A DNA stretch of 5,064 bases from an uncultured Collinsella sp. Its GTDB lineage: Bacteria > Actinomycetota > Coriobacteriia > Coriobacteriales > Coriobacteriaceae. Positions 1 to 5,064 of the stretch are shown here, piece after piece; within the stretch, counting starts at the first letter, position 1; each line of letters opens with the position of its first letter. The position numbers and the translations under genes were made by a program. The DNA lies in assembly GCA_900552425.1 (NCBI GenBank), contig URZR01000138.1:1-5064 (forward strand), in the 5' to 3' direction. Under the pieces are notes generated by a model. That model saw only the letters and a program-made list of their open reading frames with translations. It made no database searches and was not told where the DNA came from.

Positions 1-909
1 TTCCGAATGGAGGTCGACAAGCTTCCGCATCGAATCCCGCGCCTCGCGTGCGCTTGCAAGCAAGCAGGTACTGAAAAACGAAACCCATCCCTCAAAATCG
101 CCTCTCTGCCTTACGCGCATAAGCCAATCGTAGTATTCGCTCCTGTGTCGTTTGAGTTCATACGAGGGGTAGATGACCGGCTTGGTGAGCGCCCCATCAT
201 GTATGAGCGAAAGGAGGATGAGCAGACGCCCGAGGCGTCCGTTGCCGTCGAGGAACGGGTGCGCGGTTTCAAACTGGTAGTGCACCAAAGCGGCCTTGAT
301 GACTGGATCGATGTCGTCACGCTCGTTGATGAAAAGCTCGAGGTCGCCAAGTGCCTCCTTCATATCCTCCGTGTTGGGAGGGACATACGGGGCCTCATTG
401 AGCGTGCAGCCGTTTGGTCCGACCCAGTTCTGAGTCGTCCTGAACTGGCCCGGCGTCTTGTCGGAGCCTCTGCCATTTCCAAGCAATGTGGCATGGACGG
501 ATTTGAGCAGCCTCATACAGAGTGGCAGTTCCTCCATGAGCGTGGTCGCCTGCTGCACCGCTCGAGTGTAGTTGACGACGTCGGTTAGGTCCCGGCTCGC
601 ATTGGATTCGTTTGACGGGTCAAGAACATCATCGAACGTACATTGCGTACCCTCGATTTGAGAGGACAAGAGCGCTTCCTTGCGAACGTACATAGAAAGG
701 TACATGTCGATGTTCGGAACAAAGCGAGACATGCCCTCAACCTCGCCGAGTATGGCGCGGCAATCGGAGACAAGCCGCATGGAATCAGCGGATAAATTGA
801 TTGGAAAGAATGAATCCATATTGGCGGGTCTAAACGAATCATAGGCGAGGGCTCCTGAAAGGTTGTGCCTGACGTTTCCCTGTCGTCCGGGTGTGATGGG
901 TGCGAGCAT
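1..909 (-). CDS. Fic family protein (class II, AMP-transferase type), C-terminus cut by window edge
   Basis: An uninterrupted frame of 303 codons runs from an ATG at 909 off the left edge with no stop. Residues 217-228 read HPFLDGNGRLGR, the Fic active-site motif: His217 is the catalytic base and the Asp-Gly-Asn-Gly-Arg loop binds the nucleotide phosphates. Residues 82-87 (SSQIEG) fit the [S/T]xxxE[G/N] inhibitory helix motif, and since it lies N-terminal to the Fic core this is a class II, self-inhibited enzyme. Such proteins usually transfer AMP to Ser, Thr or Tyr of target proteins. The N-terminal part (about 20-110) resembles the Fic_N region. Relatives are commonly about 370 residues with a C-terminal winged-helix domain, so some 70 residues are probably missing here. 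The start is supported by AGGA eight bases upstream (918-921). It is divergent from the kinase gene. The target protein is unknown. Confidence 0.93.
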   Translation of the reverse strand, partial: MLAPITPGRQGNVRHNLSGALAYDSFRPANMDSFFPINLSADSMRLVSDCRAILGEVEGMSRFVPNIDMYLSMYVRKEALLSSQIEGTQCTFDDVLDPSNESNASRDLTDVVNYTRAVQQATTLMEELPLCMRLLKSVHATLLGNGRGSDKTPGQFRTTQNWVGPNGCTLNEAPYVPPNTEDMKEALGDLELFINERDDIDPVIKAALVHYQFETAHPFLDGNGRLGRLLILLSLIHDGALTKPVIYPSYELKRHRSEYYDWLMRVRQRGDFEGWVSFFSTCLLASAREARDSMRKLVDLHSE

Positions 910-917
910 CGTTAGTG

Positions 918-921
918 TCCT
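918..921 (-). promoter_or_regulatory. Shine-Dalgarno site of the fic gene
   Basis: On the minus strand AGGA lies eight bases before the ATG at 909 and decides this start over the later in-frame ATG codons. It overlaps the outer end of the palindrome at 920-953, so protein bound there, or a hairpin in the mRNA, could affect translation as well as transcription. That last point is inference. Confidence 0.55.
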
Positions 922-953
922 AAGAACAAATTTGAGCCAAAACTTGTTCTTAG
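920..953. promoter_or_regulatory. Operator-like palindrome 1 upstream of fic
   Basis: A 34-base element with perfect 10-base inverted arms, CTAAGAACAA at 920-929 and TTGTTCTTAG at 944-953. It lies in the fic leader, directly next to a possible -10 box and touching the Shine-Dalgarno site. A second copy at 1010-1043 matches it at 28 of 34 positions. It has no T-run suited to a terminator for either neighbour, so a protein-binding site is the better reading. Confidence 0.65.
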
Positions 954-954
954 A

Positions 955-962
955 ATTTTATA
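955..962 (-). promoter_or_regulatory. Possible -10 box of the fic promoter
   Basis: On the minus strand the sequence is TATAAAAT, a good -10 match in an otherwise mixed region. It lies just upstream of palindrome 1, so a protein bound there would sit on the start of transcription. No convincing -35 hexamer is seen at normal spacing; the half-site at 970-987 occupies that area. Confidence 0.35.
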
Positions 963-969
963 GCGCCTT

Positions 970-1002
970 CTAAGGCCAAGTTTCTGCAATAAGAAGCGTC
1001 AG
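970..1002. promoter_or_regulatory. Degenerate middle copy (half-site) of the fic operator repeat
   Basis: The plus strand at 970-987 reads CTAAGGCCAAGTTTCTGC. This matches the minus-strand arms of the two flanking palindromes (CTAAGAACAAGTTT and GTAAGACCAAGTTT). The opposite half (about 988-1002) is poorly conserved, so this is a half-site or a decayed copy. It covers the expected -35 area of fic. Confidence 0.45.
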
Positions 1003-1009
1003 AAAAACT

Positions 1010-1043
1010 CTAAGAACAAAATTACGCCCAAACTTGGTCTTAC
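1010..1043. promoter_or_regulatory. Operator-like palindrome 2 in the fic/kinase divergent gap
   Basis: A second 34-base copy begins with the same CTAAGAACAA as palindrome 1 and ends in TTGGTCTTAC, an imperfect version of the inverted arm. It starts exactly 90 bases from palindrome 1. It is upstream of both divergent genes and ends about 20 bases before the possible kinase -35 box, so it might affect either gene. Confidence 0.6.
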
Positions 1044-1063
1044 ATCCGAAGGCAAGACTTAGA

Positions 1064-1092
1064 TTGCACTGCGCTACACTTAGTCGCATTAT
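1064..1092 (+). promoter_or_regulatory. Possible promoter of the pyridoxal kinase gene
   Basis: TTGCAC (1064-1069) and CATTAT (1087-1092) are separated by 17 bases, the right spacing for a housekeeping sigma factor. The hexamer matches are only moderate (3 of 6 and 4 of 6). Transcription would start near 1099 and leave a leader of about 30 bases. Confidence 0.3.
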
Positions 1093-1130
1093 GGCGACAT
1101 CGCGCCGCGCCCGACCCAAGGGGGACACTC

Positions 1131-1955
1131 ATGAAGAACACTCAGCTGCTGCTGATCAACGATATGTGCGGCTACGGCAAGGTCGCGCTCTCGGCCATGC
1201 TGCCGGTACTGTCGCACATGGGCTATCGCATCCACAACCTGCCGACGGCGCTCGTTTCCGATACGCTCAACTATCCCAAGTTCTACATTCACGACACCAC
1301 GGAGTACGTGCGCCAGAGCCTCGCTATCTGGGAGGAGCTCGGCTTTGAATTTGATGCTATCTCGACCGGCTTTATCGTGACCGAGGAGGAGACGCGCATC
1401 ATCTCGGACTTTTGCCACCGCCGCGCTCAAAAGGGCACCAGGGTGTTCGTCGATCCCATCATGGGCGATAACGGCAAGCTCTATGCCGGCGTGCCCGAGT
1501 CGACCATCGGACTCATGCGCAGCTTGGTCGAGTGCGCCGACTACGCGGTGCCCAACTATACCGAGGCGTGCCTGCTCACCGATACGCCTATCGCCGAAGA
1601 GATTACGGCCGATGAGGCCCGCACGCTCGTGGACGCCATGCTCGCGTTGGGCACCAAGTCGGTTGTCATTACGAGTGCGAAGGTCGATGGGGCGAGTGCC
1701 GTCATCGGCTACGACCATGTGGCGGGGGAATACTTTGAGATTCCGTTTGAGCTGATCCCGGTGTACTTCCCGGGTACGGGCGATACGTTCTCGGCCGTGC
1801 TCATGGGCCGCGTGATGAACGGTTGGAGCCTCCAGCGTGCCACGGCCGATGCCATGCGTGTGGTGGCCGAGCTTATCGAGCGCAATGCCGACCAAGAGGA
1901 CAAGTCGGCTGGCCTTCCCATCGAGGCCTGCCTGGATGTGATTGACCATGAGTAA
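1131..1955 (+). CDS. Pyridoxal/pyridoxamine kinase (ribokinase-like, PdxK/PdxY type)
   Basis: This 274-residue protein should phosphorylate the 5'-hydroxyl of pyridoxal, pyridoxamine or pyridoxine with ATP in the cytoplasm, the B6 salvage route to PLP. Visible family motifs in order are an N-terminal substrate region (about 10-50, with SDTLNYPKF), DPIMGDNGKLY at 108-118 (phosphate and metal area), PNYTEACLL at 141-149, and FPGTGDTFS at 213-221, where Asp218 is the expected catalytic base in the anion-hole loop. Its length is close to the usual 280 or so. The start is supported by AAGGGGGA at 1118-1125. The stop overlaps the start of the next gene, so the two are likely one transcript. Ribokinase-fold relatives such as hydroxymethylpyrimidine kinase share some motifs, but the layout favours a B6 kinase. 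PdxK and PdxY cannot be told apart here, so no symbol is given. Confidence 0.9.
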   Translation: MKNTQLLLINDMCGYGKVALSAMLPVLSHMGYRIHNLPTALVSDTLNYPKFYIHDTTEYVRQSLAIWEELGFEFDAISTGFIVTEEETRIISDFCHRRAQKGTRVFVDPIMGDNGKLYAGVPESTIGLMRSLVECADYAVPNYTEACLLTDTPIAEEITADEARTLVDAMLALGTKSVVITSAKVDGASAVIGYDHVAGEYFEIPFELIPVYFPGTGDTFSAVLMGRVMNGWSLQRATADAMRVVAELIERNADQEDKSAGLPIEACLDVIDHE

Positions 1956-2277
1956 CGCTGACGAGGGCGGCGCCAAGCCTGCAGGCGAGAGCAAGCCGCT
2001 CGGCGCGCCGCGTGGCAAGCGTCCGCGTATCCGCATTAGCTGCGTGGACCAGTTGGGAACGTGCCGCTGCCATCATGGTCACAAGCCAGGCGATGTCTTT
2101 GACTTTGACCGAGACCGCGGCAAGATGTGCGCTATGGCCTGCCATGTGGGCTTTCCTTACATTGACATCTTGCGTTACGGCGGAACCGTGCCCGGCAACG
2201 AGCCCGGCACGGCAAAGTTCTGCTGCCCCGAGGTCGATACATTGAACGTCTGGCTCGCCGAGATCGTCGACGAGTAG
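1948..2277 (+). CDS. TIGR04076-like small Cys-rich protein
   Basis: A 109-residue protein of unknown function. After a charged, probably flexible N-terminus (about 1-25) comes a compact domain resembling the TIGR04076 family from memory: GTCRCHHGHKPGDVFDF near 37-53, GKMCAMACHVGFPYIDILRYGG at about 58-79 in pattern (Gly-x-x-Cys-x3-Cys, Tyr-Pro-like, Leu-Arg-Tyr-Gly-Gly), and a late FCCPE near 91-95. Seven Cys (32, 39, 41, 61, 65, 92, 93) and His42, 43, 45 suggest metal binding or redox chemistry, which is inference. The ATG at 1948 lies inside the last codons of the kinase gene in another frame, an eight-base overlap that suggests translational coupling; no strong Shine-Dalgarno is seen. A TTG six bases earlier is a possible but less likely start. 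No signal peptide or membrane segment is visible. Confidence 0.8.
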   Translation: MSNADEGGAKPAGESKPLGAPRGKRPRIRISCVDQLGTCRCHHGHKPGDVFDFDRDRGKMCAMACHVGFPYIDILRYGGTVPGNEPGTAKFCCPEVDTLNVWLAEIVDE

Positions 2278-2279
2278 TC

Positions 2280-2371
2280 GAGCGAGGATTTTCTCCCGCC
2301 GAGATAATGAGCGTGGATTTTTCCCGTTTTGGACGCAATTTCGCGCTCAAAGTGGGAAAAAATCCACGCTC
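2280..2371. repeat. Long imperfect hairpin plus an extra direct copy of its arm
   Basis: The left arm (2309-2331) begins GAGCGTGGATTTTT and the right arm (2348-2371) is its near-complete inverse, ending in AATCCACGCTC, with a loop of 16 bases. A third, diverged copy of the arm (GAGCGAGGATTTTCTCCCG) stands directly after the upstream gene's stop at 2280-2298. The element sits between two converging transcripts. RNA from either strand would form a strong stem, but no proper T-run follows it, so an intrinsic terminator is only one possibility. A dispersed intergenic repeat is another. Confidence 0.7.
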
Positions 2372-2455
2372 GATTTGTATATGGGAATCCCGATCTCGTT
2401 TATGCCCGTGCTTAGGCGTTATCGTCGTTGTCCTGCGTGCGAGTAAGGTCAAATT

Positions 2456-2501
2456 TCTGCATTTCATCCGATTTGTGGCTCTAAAAACTCTGCATTTCAT
2501 C
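2456..2501. repeat. Direct repeat pair, 13-mer at 33-base spacing
   Basis: TCTGCATTTCATC occurs exactly at 2456-2468 and again at 2489-2501; both copies are followed within a base by GATT. The second copy ends two bases before the phosphatase stop codon region (2504-2506), so the pair lies in that gene's 3' untranslated end. The segment 2372-2455 between this and the hairpin shows no gene or motif that I can support. Confidence 0.6.
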
Positions 2502-2503
2502 GA

Positions 2504-2950
2504 TTACAGCTGCTCGAGCATAGCGGTGCAACCGGCGAGCACGTCGCGGTAGGTGGCATCGAAGTTGCCGGTGTACCAGGGATCGGCCACGTCGCCGGGG
2601 CGCTCGGTCCAATCGAGCAAGCGCGTAATCTTGCCGTCGGGGTCGTCGTCAAAGATGCGACGCAGACCGCGCGCGTTCTCAGCATCCATATAGACAATGC
2701 GATCCCAGTTGCCATACTCCGCGCGCCGCACCTGACGTGCGCGATGTGCGACGACGGGAATCCTGACTTCGCGCAGCTTGGCGACCGTGCCATGATGCGG
2801 CGGGTTGCCGATCTCTTCGGTTGAGGTTGCTGCAGAATCGATGACAAACTCGCCCGCGCGTCCAGCGCGGCGCGCTAGCTCGGTAAACACGGACTCAGCC
2901 ATCGTCGAGCGACAGATATTTCCACAGCAGATAAAAAGAATGCGTTGCAT
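2504..2950 (-). CDS. Low-molecular-weight protein tyrosine phosphatase
   Basis: This 148-residue cytoplasmic enzyme hydrolyses phosphotyrosine (or related phosphoester) groups. The P-loop is at the very N-terminus, as usual for the family: C8-C9-G-N-I-C13-R14-S15 fits CX5R-[S/T], with Cys8 as nucleophile and Arg14 binding phosphate. The general acid is Asp123 in DPWY (123-126) near the C-terminus. Length is normal for the family. The start is supported by AAAGGAAA on the minus strand (2957-2964). The gene begins only 33 bases after the ATPase stop with no promoter visible between, so it is probably the second gene of that transcript. In other bacteria such enzymes often pair with a tyrosine kinase or polysaccharide genes, or act as arginine phosphatases; none of those partners is in view, so the substrate is unknown. 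Confidence 0.93.
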   Translation of the reverse strand: MQRILFICCGNICRSTMAESVFTELARRAGRAGEFVIDSAATSTEEIGNPPHHGTVAKLREVRIPVVAHRARQVRRAEYGNWDRIVYMDAENARGLRRIFDDDPDGKITRLLDWTERPGDVADPWYTGNFDATYRDVLAGCTAMLEQL

Positions 2951-2956
2951 GAGCGG

Positions 2957-2964
2957 TTTCCTTT
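2957..2964 (-). promoter_or_regulatory. Shine-Dalgarno site of the phosphatase gene
   Basis: Minus-strand AAAGGAAA lies six bases before the ATG at 2950, inside the 33-base gap after the ATPase stop. Having its own strong site, the phosphatase can be translated independently on a shared mRNA. Confidence 0.6.
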
Positions 2965-2983
2965 CTGGGCGGTCGCGCGGGGC

Positions 2984-4354
2984 TTACAGGCTGCCCTTGA
3001 GACAGTTTGCTCCGATAAAACCCGCTGCGTACAAGGGGAGGTGGCGCAGCTCGCGCCCGTCATCAGTTTCGCTGCGGGCAAAATTGTTCTCGGACAAAAT
3101 GTAGGCATATGGCGACCGGGCTTTGTCCATAAACGACCCGAGGGTTCTTGCGCGCACGTTGCGTGCGGACTTTACCTCGACGGGCACAATTTCCATACGG
3201 TCGGTCTGAAGTAGAAAATCGAGCTCACCGCTCGTCTTCCAAGACGACGGCGGCACCCAATAGTACGTCCGCAAACCATTGCTCGAAAATGCCTGCATGA
3301 CCGAGTTTTCGGCCAGGGCACCTCGAAAGTCGGAAGACAGTGCTATGGCGGAATCCTCTTTGAGGTCGAGCCAGAGCCGCGGGTTGATACCGAGTTTGTA
3401 GAACATGAGGCCCGTATCGAGAAGATAGACCTTAAAGAAACTTCCGTCTTCGTCGTCGAAGGGAACGAGGGGAGGTTCGATGCCTTCGGTCAGGTTGTTG
3501 ACCGATATGATGGCGGCGCCTTCGAGCCAGTCGAGCGGCTCGATAAGCTTGGCGCGACGGCCTCCGCGTTCGACCTCGGAGTACTTGAATTTCTTTGTGG
3601 ACGATCTCAGCAACTGGGACGGAATGGAGCGCCATACCTTGCGCGCCGCCACGCCACTGATCCCGTTTTCGGGGTCGGTCATATCGGCGGTGTAGGTCTC
3701 GTCGATTTCGCGCTGCTCGACGCGCGCGTCTTCGATGGATAACGTCTTGCGATATGCGTTGACGGCGGCGGGCATGCCGCCCACGACCTGGTATCGATGA
3801 AACAGGCTGAGCGCGGCTTGGTGCGCGGCGTAAGCATCGAGCGTGCCGGCGTGGGTACGAACAGCATCGGCCATCTGCTCCTCATCGAGCGCCCAGAGAA
3901 ACTCCTCGAACGACATGGGATGCATGGTCTCTTGACGAACGCCGCTGGGAAAAGGCAACTTGCGCTTGCGCGTGGCGACACCGAGTTGGCTGCCGGTCGC
4001 GCATATGCGCCAGCCCGAACCCGAGAAAAAGCGAAGCGAGTTGAGCGCCCGTTCGCAGAGCTGCACCTCGTCAAACAGGATGAAGGCGGTTTCCTTGCGA
4101 ATGGGGGTGCGTTTATAGTCTGAAATTCGCGCCACGATGGTGTCAACGTCGTCGGTGGGACAGTCGAACAGCGGAGCAATCAGTTCAAGATCGGTCTGAA
4201 AGTCGAGTTTGACAAACGCATCGCCGGCGATTCGCCTGCCGATTTCCTCGGCAGCGTACGTTTTGCCTACGCGTCGCGCACCACGGATGAGGAGGGGGCG
4301 TGAGGCGTCCTTTGTCGCCCATGATTCGATAACGGATTCGATTGATCTGCGCAT
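2984..4354 (-). CDS. AAA-type ATPase with C-terminal DUF4143 (nuclease-like) domain
   Basis: A 456-residue protein. Residues 25-32 (GARRVGKT) are the Walker A loop, 91-96 (FILFDE) Walker B, and 117-122 (ICATGS) fits sensor 1, giving an N-terminal AAA domain of about 200 residues. MSFEEFL (147-153) is a familiar mark of this group. The C-terminal half fits DUF4143: LLDTGLMFYKLG (311-322), FRGALAEN (343-350), and ELDF (377-380) followed by PVEVK (391-395). The Asp379...Glu393-x-Lys395 spacing resembles a PD-(D/E)XK nuclease site. The family is common and often in many copies per genome, but its biological role is not settled; nucleic-acid related or defence-like work is inference. The start is supported by AAAGGTGG (4359-4366). 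Three palindromes lie just upstream, and the phosphatase gene follows 33 bases downstream. Confidence 0.93.
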   Translation of the reverse strand: MRRSIESVIESWATKDASRPLLIRGARRVGKTYAAEEIGRRIAGDAFVKLDFQTDLELIAPLFDCPTDDVDTIVARISDYKRTPIRKETAFILFDEVQLCERALNSLRFFSGSGWRICATGSQLGVATRKRKLPFPSGVRQETMHPMSFEEFLWALDEEQMADAVRTHAGTLDAYAAHQAALSLFHRYQVVGGMPAAVNAYRKTLSIEDARVEQREIDETYTADMTDPENGISGVAARKVWRSIPSQLLRSSTKKFKYSEVERGGRRAKLIEPLDWLEGAAIISVNNLTEGIEPPLVPFDDEDGSFFKVYLLDTGLMFYKLGINPRLWLDLKEDSAIALSSDFRGALAENSVMQAFSSNGLRTYYWVPPSSWKTSGELDFLLQTDRMEIVPVEVKSARNVRARTLGSFMDKARSPYAYILSENNFARSETDDGRELRHLPLYAAGFIGANCLKGSL

Positions 4355-4358
4355 GGGG

Positions 4359-4366
4359 CCACCTTT
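4359..4366 (-). promoter_or_regulatory. Shine-Dalgarno site of the ATPase gene
   Basis: Minus-strand AAAGGTGG lies four bases before the ATG at 4354 and four bases from the first operator-like repeat (4371), so anything binding that repeat or folding in the leader lies right beside it. Confidence 0.6.
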
Positions 4367-4370
4367 CCGA

Positions 4371-4396
4371 TTTCGTGTACTTCAGATACATAGTTT
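4371..4396. promoter_or_regulatory. ATPase operator-like repeat, copy 1 (weakest right half)
   Basis: This 26-base copy shares its first 12 bases (TTTCGTGTACTT) exactly with copy 2 and 19 of 26 overall; its other half has drifted (GATACATAG in place of AATACACGA). It is the copy nearest the ATPase start. Confidence 0.65.
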
Positions 4397-4400
4397 AGTA

Positions 4401-4431
4401 CGATTTCGTGTACTTAAAATACACGAAATCG
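4401..4431. promoter_or_regulatory. ATPase operator-like repeat, copy 2 (perfect palindrome)
   Basis: A perfect inverted repeat with 12-base arms, CGATTTCGTGTA (4401-4412) and TACACGAAATCG (4420-4431), around a 7-base AT-rich spacer. This is the shape expected of a site for a dimeric DNA-binding protein. Its 26-base core (4404-4429) is in register with the other two copies. Confidence 0.8.
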
Positions 4432-4436
4432 TAGAA

Positions 4437-4462
4437 AAGCGTGTATCTGAAATACACGAAAT
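4437..4462. promoter_or_regulatory. ATPase operator-like repeat, copy 3
   Basis: This copy matches copy 2 at 20 of 26 positions, including GCGTGTA on the left side in part and AAATACACGAAAT on the right side in full. It is the furthest from the ATPase start. The remaining gap up to the transporter stop (4463-4549) shows no gene or clear signal. Confidence 0.7.
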
Positions 4463-4549
4463 TGCACTGCCGGAGCTTGCAGGCGGATAAACACTACTAG
4501 TATGGGACGGTTTTCACTGGTTGCTCGCCACCTTGGGCTGTGTTCGTCC

Positions 4550-5064
4550 CTATGCCTGCATCCGGGGCTGTGCTGATTGACGACGGCGCTCCCAGCGGGC
4601 GAGCTTGATCGTCACTAGCGCAAGCGCCCAGGCTACGAGCGAGAACGCAGCGCCCACGGCACCCACGTACGCAATGCCAATTCCGTTTACCACGGCGCCG
4701 CCCACTGCGGTGCCAAACGAGATACCGACGTTAAACGCCATGGGCTCAACCGAACTCGCGAGCACCATCGACTTGGGATGGCGGCTGCGCGCCACGTCCA
4801 TAAAGTGTGTGATGCACGACACCGAGAACAGGTACATGAGCATCGCCAAGCTAAAGACAAAGACCAGCGCGAGCGGCATGGTGCCGCCCACAGCAAACAA
4901 CCCGAGTAACGCCACAGCCTGCAGCACAAACGTCACGAGCAGCGCCTTCATGCCAAAGCGCGCATCAATCCATCCGCCCAGGATGTTCGAGATCAGGCAG
5001 AACGCGCCGTAGGCCATGAGCGTGGTGCTGGCTTCGACCGTGCCCATGCCCAGCACCTGCTCCA
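4550..5064 (-). CDS. MFS transporter, C-terminal part (N-terminus beyond window)
   Basis: The frame is open from the right edge to a TAG at 4550-4552, giving the last 170 residues. Five hydrophobic spans are visible, roughly at 15-32, 40-60, 62-86, 108-132 and 134-158, which fits helices 8-12 of a 12-helix major facilitator. GGWIDARFG (29-37) is the conserved loop between helices 8 and 9 (Gly-x3-Asp-x2-x-Gly type), and a charged tail (KLARWERRR onward) ends in the cytoplasm. The general look is that of the drug/sugar efflux group (AraJ or PbuE like), but the substrate cannot be told from this half. In-frame GTG and ATG codons near the edge are internal, since the coding frame continues upstream of them. 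It is on the same strand as the ATPase, 195 bases away, and is probably transcribed separately. Confidence 0.88.
   Translation of the reverse strand, partial: EQVLGMGTVEASTTLMAYGAFCLISNILGGWIDARFGMKALLVTFVLQAVALLGLFAVGGTMPLALVFVFSLAMLMYLFSVSCITHFMDVARSRHPKSMVLASSVEPMAFNVGISFGTAVGGAVVNGIGIAYVGAVGAAFSLVAWALALVTIKLARWERRRQSAQPRMQA

Noticed and set aside
7..588. A 193-codon plus-strand frame at the left end
   Set aside because: It is antisense to the Fic gene, whose active-site motif lies on the minus strand at 226-261. The translation shows no family features.
1089..2036. A 315-codon open frame on the minus strand opposite the kinase gene
   Set aside because: The plus-strand frame has clear kinase motifs throughout; the antisense frame has no recognisable domain and is a common by-product of GC-rich codon use.
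2280..2501. CRISPR-like array
   Set aside because: There are only two or three short copies, partly inverted, with no regular repeat-spacer units and no cas genes in view.
2307..2552. Small open frames in the convergent gap on either strand
   Set aside because: They run through the hairpin and repeat pair and into neighbouring genes, with no ribosome site or domain.
4371..4462. CRISPR or iteron-type replication origin
   Set aside because: The 33-base period is suggestive, but there are only three copies, the units are palindromic, and no replication initiator gene is seen; position in a gene leader favours operators.
4504..4550. Possible terminator after the transporter gene (GGGACG with CGTCCC)
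   Set aside because: The arms are only six bases with a loop of about 35 and no T-run, so support is too weak.

Overview
The window looks like a piece of the chromosome of a moderately high-GC Gram-positive gut actinobacterium. Codon style and gene content suggest Coriobacteriia, perhaps Collinsella; this is inference, as there is no rRNA or other marker. It holds six protein genes (two cut by the window ends), no RNA genes, and several striking intergenic palindromes and repeats.

Layout. Positions 1-909 (minus) carry a class II Fic-domain protein whose C-terminus lies outside the window. The gap 910-1130 separates it from the divergent plus-strand genes and contains a family of operator-like repeats. 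A pyridoxal/pyridoxamine kinase (1131-1955) and a small Cys-rich TIGR04076-like protein (1948-2277) follow on the plus strand; their reading frames overlap. The convergent gap 2278-2503 holds a long hairpin and a second, unrelated repeat pair. Leftwards on the minus strand come a DUF4143-type AAA ATPase (4354-2984) and a low-molecular-weight protein tyrosine phosphatase (2950-2504). They are only 33 bases apart and probably co-transcribed. Their leader (4371-4462) contains three palindromic repeats at an exact 33-base period. The right end is the C-terminal part of an MFS transporter (5064-4550, minus).

How the parts may work together. The kinase (B6 salvage) and transporter look like ordinary metabolism. 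The two accessory-type genes, fic and the DUF4143 ATPase, have unrelated proteins but a similar control layout: multiple gene-specific palindromes packed into the leader, the nearest one touching or almost touching the Shine-Dalgarno sequence. This suggests tight, possibly self-made, repression of each gene. It is the most interesting signal here, and it rests on sequence pattern alone.
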